This document shows, one piece after another, positions 10,224 through 22,789 of a DNA stretch of 64,000 bases. The stretch is from Schizochytrium sp. TIO01 (taxonomy: Eukaryota > Sar > Bigyra > Thraustochytrida > Thraustochytriidae): assembly GCA_004764695.1 (NCBI GenBank), contig SMSO01000014.1, forward strand, positions 4,556,845 to 4,620,844, read 5' to 3'. Every line of letters starts with the position of its first letter. Within the stretch, counting starts at the first letter, position 1. The notes under the pieces were generated by a model that searched no databases, was not told where the DNA came from, and worked only from the letters and a program-made list of their open reading frames with translations. The position numbers were made by a program, and so were the translations under genes.

Positions 10224-10814
10224 AGAAAGGTTCTTTGTTTCGGAGTTTGGTAGGTGTTAGGAGGTCTTCAGAGAGAATTACCTTCTTTTTTTTTCGTAGC
10301 ACTGGGCGTGTAAAAAATGGTGCAAACATTCATGAGAATTTAGTTTTCTTCTAGGACATCATTTGTTTTGTAACACAGAAAACCAAATTTCCAGACAAGC
10401 AAAAACAAAGATACGTTGCTCTAGCGCAGAGAAGGTGGTGAGTAAACTCGGCGTTTTCCAGAAACCTAGGAGGTTCCCTTCAAGATGATTGAAAAGAGCC
10501 ACAAAAAGGTCAACTGCCAAACTTTGAACTTCTTTTGTGAAGGTCGTTTTGGTGCAGCTCTGCAATTCCAAGAAAGTTTCGGTTTTTCATACACATACAC
10601 ATTTGTAACAAAAAAAAGTAAAAAAAAATTACAATCATCGTTTGGTTTTTCGTTTGTTCTACAACTCTCAACAATGTTGAAGGTAGCTAAAAAACAATTA
10701 GGTGTAGGAATGGATTCCATGAATCATGCATGCCCTGGGATTGTTTTCATTTATCAATGGATGGATGATAACTAGAGAACTCTATTTCAACTGTTTGCTC
10801 TTGCTATACACGCA
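10224..10814. other. Convergent 3' intergenic region
   Basis: Lies between the stop codons of the LRR gene and the minus-strand sulfotransferase gene. A/T-rich with several A and T runs; both 3' UTRs must lie here. No other feature seen. Confidence 0.6.
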
Positions 10815-12443
10815 TCACGTCAAATAGTCGTAGTCCAGCATGAACGAGGAGTTTTGAAGCGCAGAATGAATCATTATATTCCACAATGAATTTTGATGTT
10901 CACGCTGCACTTTGTTTGCATCTCCGAGGGAATTTGTATGAAGCAGCAGGGAACTTACTGTTGGCAAAGGAGGCAGCTGCGGAGATCTGGCACGGTTTAT
11001 TATAGCTACAATAGTCTCTAAGCTGTCTTTTAGGTTCTCTGTATGACCAATAATATCAACAGTTGGTAGCTTTTGCCGTTCAGGGTCGAGAAACCAAGTA
11101 GGAACCTGAGGGTAGATGTGATCAGCGGAACACCCACCACCACCCCAAGATTCCCTGTCTTGAGGGTTCAGCAGGAAATTGATGAAATCATCTGAGCCTA
11201 ATTTGCCAATTTTATTGCAATAAAGGAACATTGATCTTGCACGTACGGTTGGGTTCCGTGCAATTGAAAATACAAGGTAATCTTGTAAAATATGAACAGG
11301 TAGATCTTCGGCACGTATGATACGGAAACGTGAAACAGGGCAATCGGCGGCCACTGTAAGGGGAAAAGTACGTGCTTGGCTTTTAAAAATCTTGTGTTTG
11401 CAAGTGCTAGTAGGTTGCTTGAACACGGGAATATTATAGCCTTTCGTGCTGCATGTGCCTATTTTTATTTGCGCTGCATTTGATGAAAGATCACTTATTG
11501 TTGCACAGCCCTTTGAAGGGCTGTGCACAAAGTAGGCGTGCTTCCGATGAAAGGCTACTCGCGAACATTTTGAGACGGGTTCTTCCCGTGTTGGAATATT
11601 AGTTGAGTCTCCCAATAGTATATCAACGCTGATATCATCTTCTGCTGATTCAAATCCCTCTATTGATTCAACACAGCCAGTGACATGAGCTTTACAGTCT
11701 TGTGGAGCTGGGCATATAGCACGATGAAAGTATGAGTTAAGAACGCTAGTACCAGCGTTCTTTGCAACCTTGATAAAAACCATACGGTAATCATCACTAA
11801 CCATTGCAACCAAATTCTTGACGTTCTTCCTCCAAAGGGCCCAGGATTCATTGTACTGATTGCTGGTCATATTCCAAGATTTATTGAGAAGCCAAACTCG
11901 TGGGTTGCTTTTAGCTTTAGATGATGTAGATGATGTAGATGATCCAAGACTTGATTCAGCTGTAGGGAGCTCTATCAAGTTCTCCTCAGCATCAACAGGC
12001 AACTCGTGTTGATCTGTACCTTCGTTCAATGCATGCAAATAAAGTTTTTCCAAATTGTCATCACCAGGCAAAATAGTAATTTCTCCATCTGGATAAGCTG
12101 CGATGAATGTTGGTTGTTGCCTTGCTATTTCAGTTCTGGTGCTCTCCAGAAAGCGAGCTACCGGGAGAATACCTTTTTTGTCAACATATCCTCTCTGTTG
12201 ATAGAAGGATTCAAGATTGTCAATCAGATCAACATAGGAGTTTTTCCCGGAGATGTTGTAAGGTACACAGACGTCACGCACCTGAAACTCCACACTCGGC
12301 AGGTTATTAAGATTTACGGTTAACTTCGTCCCAGTCCAAAGCCGTCCAAGACAATCCTTAGCAGTTTCTTGGTCTTCTTGAGACGCTAAGCAGCCCACCA
12401 GCAAGCTCAGAAGGACAAATACGAGCATCCTTGAGACACGCAT
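10815..12443 (-). CDS. Secretory-pathway sulfotransferase (Sulfotransfer_2-like)
   Basis: A 542-residue protein. Family members transfer sulfate from PAPS to glycans in the Golgi lumen. Visible are a 5'-phosphosulfate-binding-like loop KVAKNAGTSV (225-234), a 3'-phosphate-binding-like motif SIARNPTVRARS (393-404), and HIYPQ (442-446) in the region where glycan sulfotransferases have a conserved histidine. The chosen start gives MRVSRMLVFVLLSLLVGCLAS, a clear signal peptide or short anchor. The frame stays open to 12662, but a TATA-like element at 12621-12629 would then fall inside the coding region, so the internal ATG is preferred. Residues 25-210 form an extra N-terminal domain I do not recognise, with a Ser/Thr linker (about 165-178). 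The middle (about 250-370) is Cys-rich, suggesting disulfides in the lumen. Substrate unknown. Confidence 0.8.
   Translation of the reverse strand: MRVSRMLVFVLLSLLVGCLASQEDQETAKDCLGRLWTGTKLTVNLNNLPSVEFQVRDVCVPYNISGKNSYVDLIDNLESFYQQRGYVDKKGILPVARFLESTRTEIARQQPTFIAAYPDGEITILPGDDNLEKLYLHALNEGTDQHELPVDAEENLIELPTAESSLGSSTSSTSSKAKSNPRVWLLNKSWNMTSNQYNESWALWRKNVKNLVAMVSDDYRMVFIKVAKNAGTSVLNSYFHRAICPAPQDCKAHVTGCVESIEGFESAEDDISVDILLGDSTNIPTREEPVSKCSRVAFHRKHAYFVHSPSKGCATISDLSSNAAQIKIGTCSTKGYNIPVFKQPTSTCKHKIFKSQARTFPLTVAADCPVSRFRIIRAEDLPVHILQDYLVFSIARNPTVRARSMFLYCNKIGKLGSDDFINFLLNPQDRESWGGGGCSADHIYPQVPTWFLDPERQKLPTVDIIGHTENLKDSLETIVAIINRARSPQLPPLPTVSSLLLHTNSLGDANKVQREHQNSLWNIMIHSALQNSSFMLDYDYLT
11502..11527. 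repeat. Perfect inverted repeat inside the sulfotransferase CDS
   Basis: Twelve-base arms (TGCACAGCCCTT and its complement) around a 2-base centre. It encodes the Ser-Pro-Ser-Lys-Gly-Cys segment near residues 308-313. Confidence 0.8.
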
Positions 12444-12620
12444 GTATGATGCCAGTCTCTGAAGGCAGGTTAAGCCAGCTTGTTGAGCTGCACCTGGATC
12501 TTGCTTTGACACCAACCTGAGGCCTGTCCTCGAGCTCAAGCAACAGAAAAGGCAAACATAAAAACATCCGCCTGTATTATGCCTACTTAATGATAGGTAT
12601 ATAGTAGTAGTAACTCTGGG

Positions 12621-12629
12621 GTATATAAT
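12621..12629 (-). promoter_or_regulatory. TATA-like element for the sulfotransferase gene
   Basis: Minus-strand ATTATATAC about 180 nt upstream of the chosen ATG at 12443. Its position supports the shorter protein. Confidence 0.4.
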
Positions 12630-14249
12630 CAGAGGTTGGAGCGTGCTAGGACTACCTACCAAGAAATATAGAAACTAAAGACAAAGCTGTAGCTAGGTAC
12701 TAACATACTTTTGCTGGGAAAATCCTTCATTTAAGAACTCAGTACTGTTAGGGTAGGCATTAAGTCCTTCAATGCAGGATTGATACTTAAAGTTTGCCAA
12801 ATAAAGGATTTGAACGAGATGTGAAAGTAAACTCAAACACTGAGGACCATGACATGGGGTCCCATGTCCCAGTATGTTTTTGCCTTTTGTTCTAAAGGTG
12901 ATACAAAAATGCTCCCAGGTAACCAGTTTGTAACAAAGTTATGATCGCTCGTGATCATTTATTGATATTACTGTTATTATTATTAAAATGTACTGTTCTT
13001 AGTCGCTAGAGCTAGTAAAATGAAAAGTCATTCCGTATACACCTTAATTTTACAAAAAGATATAGAGGGAGGCGCAAGGTATAACGATGTCACAAGGAGC
13101 CAAGATAGTTACAAGAAATGAAAGATCACATAAAAGGAAAAACATGAAGAAGGCTTATCATGTCTTGTCAGGCAAAATCTGTGCAGGTGCGAAAGTTTTA
13201 GTTCTCGACAAAGTAATGCTTCGCCATGATTTATGGAAAACATATATTTCTTCCCGTTTTTCGGCACCATGGATCTCTTCTTAAATAGGTAGAGCAAACC
13301 CTTCCTAAATATTAGGTCGCAGTACTTAGAAGTAAAGTTGATGACGCAACATTGAGGGTTCTCGGCCTTTGCAAAAGAGAATCTTGAAAATAATAGATAC
13401 AGAAATAATATAAATGCTTTATATTAAGATAATCAATCTAAAATAAGTCTGCTCACAGCAAGTAAGAAGCGTCAGTGTAAATATTACTTTGGGAATCTAC
13501 ATCATCATCACAGAGTTCTGATTTTCCTCCAAATTTTTGCAGCCAAGCTTAAATTAACTAATAAACCACTCGTAGCAAAGCACAAAACCTGGAATGTATG
13601 TGAAGCCTACGTCATAAGCCAACATGTTAACTCGAGTATCCTATATCTTTCTTTGAAAATCGCTCGGCCTCATTTCCTTTTCTACTTCCTCAAATTCATT
13701 TACGGATCACCCATTTTGAAAGTTGTGTCTGGATAGCTAGAGGCTGACTGGCAAGACAAGTTTTTTGAATAGCTTTGTCTATTTGGGTTGATAGGGTTAG
13801 AGATGTGCTTGACCTCGAAGAAGAATTCAAAGGTGGATTGATTCGTGTTGTGATTAGACGGGACTTACTAAGGCAGAGCTTGATCTGCATTATACAGAAA
13901 CAGAAGATGGGATTAACCCATCTTTCCCACCCTCAAACCAGTTATTTTCGTATACTTATTCAATTGAATATGGCTTTACACTCCCACGTCGTTAACTTCT
14001 TGACTTCATAGCAACGAATCTGATTGTCTACTTCAAACTCTATATCATTGCCAAGTTTAACGGACTTCTAATGCGTGGTTCGCCACGGACTCCATCATTT
14101 ATTTATTCATTTATTTCCGACAAACTTCTTTGGATGGAAGTCTCAGCGACCCTGATCAGGCATTCCATAAAAGATGTTTTGAAACAAAGTTTAACACTGC
14201 TCACTTCATTTTTTATTTTTTTTTTGTGCCATGCCTCGTCCCTTTCAAA

Positions 14250-14278
14250 TAGCACTTCATTGAGAGAATGAAGTGCTA
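14250..14278. other. Perfect 12-bp hairpin
   Basis: Arms TAGCACTTCATT and the complement AATGAAGTGCTA around the 5-base loop GAGAG, preceded by a T-rich run. No adjacent gene; could be a structured RNA or terminator-like element. Confidence 0.5.
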
Positions 14279-17200
14279 CCCATCAAGCCAAATCAGCAAG
14301 CTCTAATGTTTTCAATCTAACAAAAATCATTTTCATTAACACAATGAGGAGCTTGTACCTGTTGACAAACATTCATTTTCTCCTCCACTTCTTTCTTTAA
14401 ACAAAAAACAATAACAAGTGTCCATATTAAGAAAGAAAGCAGACTCGGCATTACGGCACGACTTTGCAAGACTCAAAGGAACACCTTTGCGATACTATTG
14501 AAGCAATATCCAGCTACGTACCGTAATGCTGTGTCTGCTTTCCTTCTCAGTAGTTCACCTCAGGCCATCTATCTTGTTCTTCGTGATTCATCCCGCACGC
14601 AACCATCTACTGAAAATCCGGTGCCTTTTGTGGCTCAGTTTATGTTGGTCGCAGTTGAAATTCAAACAACAAGTTAGAAACAACGCACGAATTGGGTGAT
14701 CTACAAAGACGCGAAATATTTCCTACCGAAATGTGAAGAAGGACAAGTTGACCTAAGACCTAGGTTTGGCCCAAAACTATAGTCCTCGTTGATCGAACCT
14801 CTACCAGAGTGGAGCCTAGGTCACTGCCCTTAACTAAATAATTACAGCTAAGCCATGCACATAAGTAAATTGCAATCTGTGGAGCATTAAATTTGGCAAA
14901 CGCTAAGTTTTTAAGATGATACCACATCCCAAGTTTTAATACTTGCTCAGAGAAAGCCAAGAAGAGCGAAGATGATCTCATCGCTTATTCGGTATTGCAA
15001 ACTGTCAGCACCCACATGATGCCAGAAATTGCCAACAAATACCGATGCACTTAAAAAAATAAAGAGAAGAAGACAAGAGACCTGACATAAAACTTTTTGC
15101 TTTACGTGAGCAGGGTTTCTACAGAATTTTTAGTTATTTACCTGAAATGGCCAAGATGTGAAAAAAAGTGGTACAAGCGCGCAGTGTTTTGGTATTCGCT
15201 TTACATGACAAAAGATGCAGCTATGCGTCACACAATTTTGGCTATGTTCTCAATTAATTGAAACCGATAAACTTGACGCAAGAAGAGCGTAAGGCAGTGA
15301 ATCATATGTAGGGAAATATCACTGTTTTACATTCCGAGAAAGTCACATCACCTCCCAAACCTGCTCGTGTCTTTTTCGATTGCAAGTAGTGCTTCAGTAG
15401 CCGGGCAATGCCACTGAGAGCTCCGACCAATAAGGAATACGTTTGATCTACACGGAAGATGGGCGCTGTCGTGTTGTTATATATTCGTTCCGCTGTAACC
15501 ACCTGTCATCGGTCATGCCCCACGACCTCAGTTCTCAGACCTTCTGCCTTGGTGGTGTGGTGTACGGCCTTGCTTTAAAATGTTTAGAAGTACAGTCTAA
15601 AATTAAGGAAACTCTGCTAGAACATGTTCACATCCATAGGTATGCAATCCTTATTTTCTGTGCTCTTCGAATGTCATAATTAGTAAATCTTGGCACCTTG
15701 AATTAACCCGAATTTGAGAACAGATGCCCTAGGGACCTCTAGCAAGGCATTGTAGATTTTGCAACAACGTTTGCGAGGAACTTGTTTTAGAATTACCTTT
15801 CACAATTCTGCTTTAAAACTCATTTTTATGATGTCTCCATCTAGCATCATAGACCTTAATCTATTAGCAGGAGGAGTGAAACATGAATATTCGTGCCCAC
15901 CCACCTCTAGTAGTGATGCTCGGAACTCGTCTTGTGCTGCACACTGGGTCGGGGTTATTCCACTAACGATGATTTATATTGCTCTCAGCGCCGTATCTAG
16001 CTACCTCATTCATTCAGGTGCCTCACAAAGTCAATCAATGTATGGGACTCGTCACTAGCACCCTAAACTCTAACAGCCCCTAACCAAGACACACCACGAC
16101 CTGAGCAAGCCAAGCGCAAAACAAAAGGGATTCAGTGGAGGTTCGACCTCCTTTTCTGGTAGCACTTTCCTTCTTCTGTGGGCCATTGTTTGGGTTTCTC
16201 GTGCCTCTCAAGATGATGTTCTACATATTCCAAGCCGTCGATCAAAATGACGCATGCTTGCTTGCATATAGACTATCCATCAGCCTTTGCCGATCTCAAG
16301 CAGAGCGATGTTTTGCCCAGCACTAGGAAGTAGAAGGTAGGCAGCACCATGGCTTGGCATCTTGAGGGCAGCTTCAATCTATTCGACACGTGAGTGAGAA
16401 GATGGATTGTCTTCATTCTCGGTGGTGGGTACCTCCAGAAGTACGCAAGTAATTCGTGAAAGAGTAGTGGATCAATCAGATCAGACGGAGGGTGTCATCC
16501 CGCCGAGTAAGCAGCCAGTAGTCGCTGGGTCGCGGCCGCTTGTTGCTTGCTCGCAAACCTGCATAGCTGCCATAAATTGCACAAGGAAGCCGCACGGCAC
16601 GCGAGAGCCTCAGGCTCCCGGCCACCATCAACTTCCTTCCTGGGCTTGACAAACAGAGACCAGGCCACACGAGCGAGGGCCTGCAGCCGAATTGGTGGAT
16701 GATGGTTTGCGTCAACGCAACCTCGGACTGGTTTGCTTTGATGGGTGAATCGCTGATTGATTGGTTGATTGTTCGTTTGATTGATTAATTGACTGAGATT
16801 GATTCATTGATTAGTTGATTATTCACCATAGGAAGGAAATCTGTCTTACGTCTCTGCAGCGGTTTCTTCTTCGTATTACTCGTGTGGAACGCGGTTGTGC
16901 TTGAGCAGGGCGATGGGCTTGCGTGTTTTGTGCGTGGTGGTTCATCAGGCTGGGTATAGCGAGCTCGATGAGATCTGAGGCATCTGCGAGGAATTGATCA
17001 CCTCTGCTGGGCCTCCCTCCTCGTAGTACAAGGTTGAGTTCGTCATCCAGCGTGGATGGAATGGAGACGCTGGGGAGCGTGTGACTCCTGCTCTAGAGGG
17101 CTGACTATCCAGGAGGGCCCTCCCCATTCGGTTCATCTTGAAGAACTTGGAATCGAAGCTGCTTCGTTGTGCGTGCCGTGCTCGCCATTCAGTCTTTAGT

Positions 17201-17665
17201 GCCGCTTACAGGCCAGCTGGAGCTAGCTGCACTTCCTCCTGCAGCTGTTCGGTCACAAGTTTCGGGCGAGCAGCTCGCCACGAGTTGCCAGGCGAGCCTC
17301 GCGGCAGCCAAGATCTTGTACATCACATGGTGCAAGAATCGCAGCATGCATGGCAACGGATTGATTGCAGATTGACGCCACATTCGCAGGAGCTAAGTTC
17401 TGCTCTGCTCTGCTCCTGCCAAGCAGACACGTCAGCACATCAAGCACCTCGCCTCGAGAAGGCTCCAGGGTGGCGAGGCGGTGCTGCTCCTGTCTTGCCG
17501 GCTTGGAAACCAGCTTGTGCAGACAAACAAACGCACTGCTGCTTGCTGCCTGCCATTCCAGCTGGCAGCCACGCTTGTGTCGCGTTCACAAATGAAGGAG
17601 GCGGCCGCATCCTAGAGCCCCCGTACTGAGTCCAGCGCTGGTAATTGCATGCTTTGGTAGCGCTC

Positions 17666-17705
17666 GTGCAGCTTGTGCAGCTTGTGCAGCTTGTGCAGCT
17701 TGTGC
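17666..17705. repeat. 9-bp minisatellite, unit GTGCAGCTT
   Basis: Four full units plus a partial one, all identical. Confidence 0.9.
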
Positions 17706-18341
17706 TCGAGGTGGCCAGAATTGCATAATAACCGCCGCAGACTTGCGCTCTTTCCTCTGGATGGCCACCGAGCACATACAAGGCAGCTGAGCGAGCTAGC
17801 TCTAGAGCATCGTGGACCCATGATCGGTTGAGGCTCCAAGCGCTGGAAGGCGCGAGCCATCATGAGAGTCTCACGCTCAGAGTAATATCCAGCCGGCAGG
17901 CACTGCCGTTTGGGATGGCCTAAGATAACGCAAATTGAATGGACGCAAATCGCCTCAAGAGCAAAACAAAGCTTACAAAACAAAATCCAGCTCTCACTCG
18001 GCCCTGCGATTGAGGCCACCGCCAGGAGCAGCGACCGTGTTGGACAGATTTATGCCACCGATATTCGCATTCTTCGCGAGCTAGATTTCGCTCGAATTCA
18101 TGCCATAAGGGTGATCGAGGTTAGTTCATCAATCAAGGTGGTCTAGCCGTGCTTGTCCAAGTTGGCCATGCCTGAGACCTGAGATTGTGAGTGTGTGAAG
18201 AAAAGGGTGTACACTGCTCTCTCCACGTTGGATTCATCGACTCCGCTGCCGAGAGAGTGCCTCCATTCGTCTCGCTTCGCCTCGCACCATCATATCATCA
18301 TTCACCCGCTCACTCACTCATTTACTCGCGCCATTTAGACC

Positions 18342-18380
18342 ATCAATTCAATCAATCAATCAATCAATCATTCAATCAAT
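18342..18380. repeat. (CAAT)n microsatellite
   Basis: CAAT/TCAA tandem repeat with one CATT interruption. Confidence 0.85.
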
Positions 18381-18804
18381 TGCTCGGACTCACTACATCT
18401 AACGCTACCTACGGGTTACTGATACCACCACAAATAACAAATTACATCCCACTCCTCAGGGGTGTGCACCCTCACTATCTATGGCGCATAGCACTACTTA
18501 CTTACTCTGTGGTCTCCATTTCTAGCTAGCTAGATGATGGTAGTTCGAAAATATTTTAAAATCATGTTGATGATGTTTCAGCTTTTGATTAAGAATGTAA
18601 ATAAAATGGAATAAAAAGAATACCATGCGCCATCCCGATCGATCACAGGAGAGTATCGACTTCGAGCAGACTAGCTTTTCCATTCCTTCCCGTTTTCTCA
18701 GTAGGTATGGTAATGGCATTCTTCAATCAAAACATCATGAAAGCTGCACCTTCACTCGCTTTGGACATGAACAGGTATCAGTCCCAATGGTCGAATCGTC
18801 GATC

Positions 18805-18850
18805 AAACAAGCAAACAAGCAAGCAAGCAAGCAAACAAATAAATAGATGA
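18805..18850. repeat. (CAAG)n/(CAAA)n microsatellite
   Basis: CAAG and CAAA units, then AATA and GATA units. Confidence 0.8.
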
Positions 18851-21729
18851 TAAATCAATGAATGAACGAAAAGCAGTACGTATGTATGTATGTACCTACC
18901 CACAGTAGTTAGTATCAGAAATAGGGGCGGCGAACAGAAGGCGTTGGGCTTTCTTTTCATTTCCCTGCTCCCAAACTTGCCTGTGGAAAACTTGGGTCAC
19001 CGTGGCATCAGAAGCAGGCTGAGGCAGCCCGAGAGCGGTGGCACCTAGCTATCTGCACTCATTCATCAGTGATTGGTATCGTCGATTGAGGAGATACATC
19101 AGGAATGGAGTGTGCGCTGCTTCGGACGGGCCCGTGCCTGAAAATAATAGAAAGAAAGAAAAAAAGAAAAAAAGAAAGAGGGGTCCTATAGTTTATAATA
19201 ACACCCCTTATCTAAGATAGACATTGAGTTTATTTATTTTAATTAGAAAGTATATAAAAATCATATGTGGGTACATAAAGGCTTTCGAGCTTTAAACATT
19301 AACAATAGAATATATTGAAATAAAAGCATCGCTTATTCTTATAAAGTTGAATAAAAAATGTAAAATAAAATAAAATAAAATAAATGGAAAAATCGGAACC
19401 GAGTTTGGCATTGTAGTAATAAGCACGGTTAAAAAACGAAAAAAGCATTAAGTTTTCTTCGATGCTTGACTTAATTAAAAAATAAAATAATTTCGACGAT
19501 AGATATAAAAGTTTTATACTCGAGTAAAAGGAAAGAAACAATTCCAAGGAGAGAACTGCTAGAGAAAGAGGTAGAGGAGAGGGTAGGCAGCGTCTACTAA
19601 CTAGTATGGTGATTGATTGGTAGTTGGGCGCCAGAACGATCACAATCAATCGCTGATTCTACGATCAACGACGATGATCGTGGACCCATCCCCACCCATT
19701 CATATCAAACGCAGGTGTGCAAAGAGGGGGCGTAGGCCGCATGCAGAGCCAGTCGAGGTGCTAACGGAGAGGTAATGGCGATAGCCCACGATTGGACTCC
19801 ACATCCTATGGTGTGATTGTGTGTGTTCAATGCGCTCGCAAGAAAGTTGACAACTTGTAAGTGTACCTCTGTCATTGACCAATTGTTTTTTGCAGCGGGC
19901 AAAGCAATTCAAAGAATGCAGCAGCACAGAAGGCACCATGGCCAGACCGGCGCTCATTTCATGGATAGTTGTCTATCGACGTTACGATTTCTAGACACTA
20001 CTGCTGAGGTCGGGTTGGAATCCAACTTGCAAGCAAGAGATGAGTAATTTTCGTATTAGACCTTTTTGATTGAACTCCATAGCCACTAAACGAGATAAAA
20101 GTGGAAAAGCAGCCACAGCGATAAAAAGTGAAGCGCTTTTGACAACAATGCAAAGAGTGCACGAGCAAACACGTCGAAATGCCAGCAATGATGGGCGAGT
20201 TTTCAAGAAGCGTTACCGTTGGCACATGCGCCCGGCGCCTCGTTCGAAAAGGCTAGCCAAAGGCTTACAAAGTAGATTTACCCCAAGAGTCATCAACTGG
20301 CGCCAGGTGCGTCAAAATATGTGGTGCTAGGTATTCCAAAGAATCTCGCAATTACAATTAGCTCCCAAGGGACCAGCTAAATGCTACAACTTGTATCAGT
20401 TAAGCACACGATCAAATATCACCCTTGTCAAACTAGTATCTTCCGTACAAAGCCTTTTCCTCGCATGAGTAAGAGATACCCTGGCCCCTAGCGGATACTA
20501 CCTGAAACCCTAGCGCACTGCCGGATCGCTAACTATTTTGCATTAATGCATCGTGGATGGGAGGAGAGCCGCTCCCGCGAGGCTTTCTCTCGTGTCGTTC
20601 TAAACCTTTTGCAGTGACAAGGCTGCGGAACAGTCCGGTACCGGTGCAGATCAGAGGCAAGGCCCGCACGAACCGCCGCCCTCGTCCCCGCGAGCACCTC
20701 TGGCGTCCTCGCGTGGGTCCCTGTGCCTACTTGAGTCCGGGTCCGTCTTCACAACTAAAGCGCGTGCATTCCTCACTTTGGAGAGGCATTTCGATTGGTA
20801 TCCTATTTCTCTAAAAAGAAACTTTTATTGTTTAACTTAAATAGCAAATAGCAATAGGAATGTAATAATAGTAGTGATAGCAATAGTATTAATTTGGCGC
20901 CTACGTATGTGTTTTTATTGAGTAAAATAGTTGCATAGAGGTATGCGAAGAAATAGTGGCGATCGTTAACTACAGAGGACGCTCTCCCATTGCTAGGAAT
21001 GCAGTAAAGAATCGCTTTGGTTTCATTGTTTGCATTGATTCATTGATTCATTGGGAGCTACCTATACAAAGATGGGTATTTTTTCCAGTCTGTCGTGGCC
21101 TTTTCTCTTTTATTTTTTTCCACCTCCTCCGTCTTTTCAGACTGAGGGACCTCCTCATTCTTTCAGGACTTGGTCTGTTCTGCTGAAAGCAGGCCTCGCT
21201 CTGAGCTTTCCAAAGTCGAGAGCTCGTTTCTTGAGAGAGCGGAGGAGAAGAGACAAGGCCATACCTAGCTCCTCCATTGGTTGGACATTTGCCCGACTGA
21301 CTGAACAGTCGATCAATCAATCATTCATTGCCACGCATCATACAACTAGCCCACATTGCCTTCGGGCACCAAAGGCGGAAGAAGTTTCTACAAGTTCCGC
21401 CGCCCTCCATATCAACAAAATGGCTCCTCCCCCGTGTTGTAGTTACCTTATTTCCGCAAAGTCTCTCCAAGTCTCACCCTGGTAGTCCTATTGGCGCCGT
21501 AGAAGTCACTATGCGCCGCTACGAGGAGATAGCTTATTTTAATTATAAAATAAAATATAATAAAACAAAATATACTACAACAAAATAAATTAAAGTAGAA
21601 AGCTTACTTTTAACTAAATCGGTTAATATTCGAAAACTAAAACCAATCTTTGAAGGATTACGGAGCTCTAGAGAGAAGATGGGTTTGGCTATGAAAATAG
21701 ACAGCAATTCGTAACTTAGTGATTGATGT

Positions 21730-21782
21730 GTATGTATGTTGTATGTATGTACGTATGTACGTATGTATGTATGTATGCATAC
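21730..21782. repeat. (GTAT)n imperfect microsatellite
   Basis: GTAT units with GTAC variants, ending in a GCATAC palindromic turn. Confidence 0.85.
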
Positions 21783-22206
21783 ATAATAAGGCAGTTGAAA
21801 GAAAGTTAAAAACAAAAAGAAAGTTAAAAAGAAAGTTGACTGTGTGAGAGTGTGTGAGAGGCGGAGTGCGCGAGCAGGTAGAAAAGCTTCCCTATGGAGG
21901 CAGAATACTTCACTTGCGCGGGGAATACTCTACAGTGTGCGGAGGGGGCTACAGTAGGATATACGGTTTGACCCACTGTAGCGCGAGGCCGTGCGCGCGC
22001 CAGGCGCCACAGGCCAGACAGACCCTGAACGCGAGCGGTGTCTGTCTCTCTCTCTCCCCGTGCCTCCCTCGTCTGTCTGCCTGCCTGTCTGCCTGTCTGT
22101 CGCCTCGCCCGGCCATGCACCTCGGCTCGAGGTCGGGGACAGATCGATTGGCTGACTCTGCTGCCTGTGCCGTGTTCGTTTGTTAGTTCTCGTCGCCGAT
22201 TGGGTA

Positions 22207-22245
22207 TCTTTCTTTCTTTCTTTCTTTCATTCATTCATTCATTCT
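22207..22245. repeat. (TTTC)n-(ATTC)n compound microsatellite
   Basis: About five TTTC units followed directly by about five ATTC units. Confidence 0.9.
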
Positions 22246-22338
22246 TTGTTTTCTTTCGTTGGTGGTTTTGGATTTCATTCATGCCGGCGTTCCTTTCGTT
22301 CTTTTGTGCTGCAGTAAGTAAAGAGAAAAAGAACGATC

Positions 22339-22339
<1 letters not shown>

Positions 22340-22377
<38 letters not shown>

Positions 22378-22510
22378 CATTCATTCATTCATTCATTCAT
22401 TCATTGATGAGCAAAGTCGTTGGATTGAATGAATGAATGAATGAATGAATGAGTGAATGAATGAATGAATGAATTGAAATCAAATGAATGAATGAATGAA
22501 TGAATGAATG
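22340..22510. repeat. Compound (GATT)n-(CATT)n-(GAAT)n array with inverted arms
   Basis: (GATT)n at 22340-22376 changes to (CATT)n at 22378-22406. After about 20 bp comes (GAAT)n at 22427-22473 and again at 22484-22510. The CATT and AATG arms are complementary and could pair over roughly 28 bp. Confidence 0.9.
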
Positions 22511-22565
22511 CCTCGCGAGGCCAGCGAGCGAAAGCAGGCGCCAGACGTCCACTCGCACGCTCTGT

Positions 22566-22602
22566 GGCAGGCGGGCAGGAAGGAAGGCAGGCAGGCAGAC
22601 AG
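22566..22602. repeat. (GGCA)n/(GGAA)n microsatellite
   Basis: GGCA and GGAA units in a GC-rich patch. Confidence 0.8.
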
Positions 22603-22720
22603 GAGGGGCGCCGTGGGAGCGCGGGAGAGGCCGAGGCGACGGCCACGCGCCCACCAGGCGGACGGAAAGGCCGCTGCCAATTGAATGCGATGCTTTCTGT
22701 GAGAGTGAGAGGTACTTACC

Positions 22721-22726
22721 TATCTA

Positions 22727-22783
<57 letters not shown>

Positions 22784-22789
22784 CTATCT
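22721..22789. repeat. (TATC)n microsatellite
   Basis: About 16 TATC units, with one TATA interruption near the left end. Confidence 0.95.

Noticed and set aside
12444-12662. Longer N-terminus for the sulfotransferase
   Set aside because: It would start upstream of the TATA-like element, and the signal peptide begins at the internal ATG at 12443.
14760-14820. Minus-strand GGTTCGATC, like a tRNA B box
   Set aside because: The flanking bases do not pair as a T stem and no A box or acceptor stem fits.
17138-17629. 163-codon plus-strand frame
   Set aside because: Opposite and alternate frames are equally open, composition is Ala/Ser/Cys biased, and no domain is recognisable.
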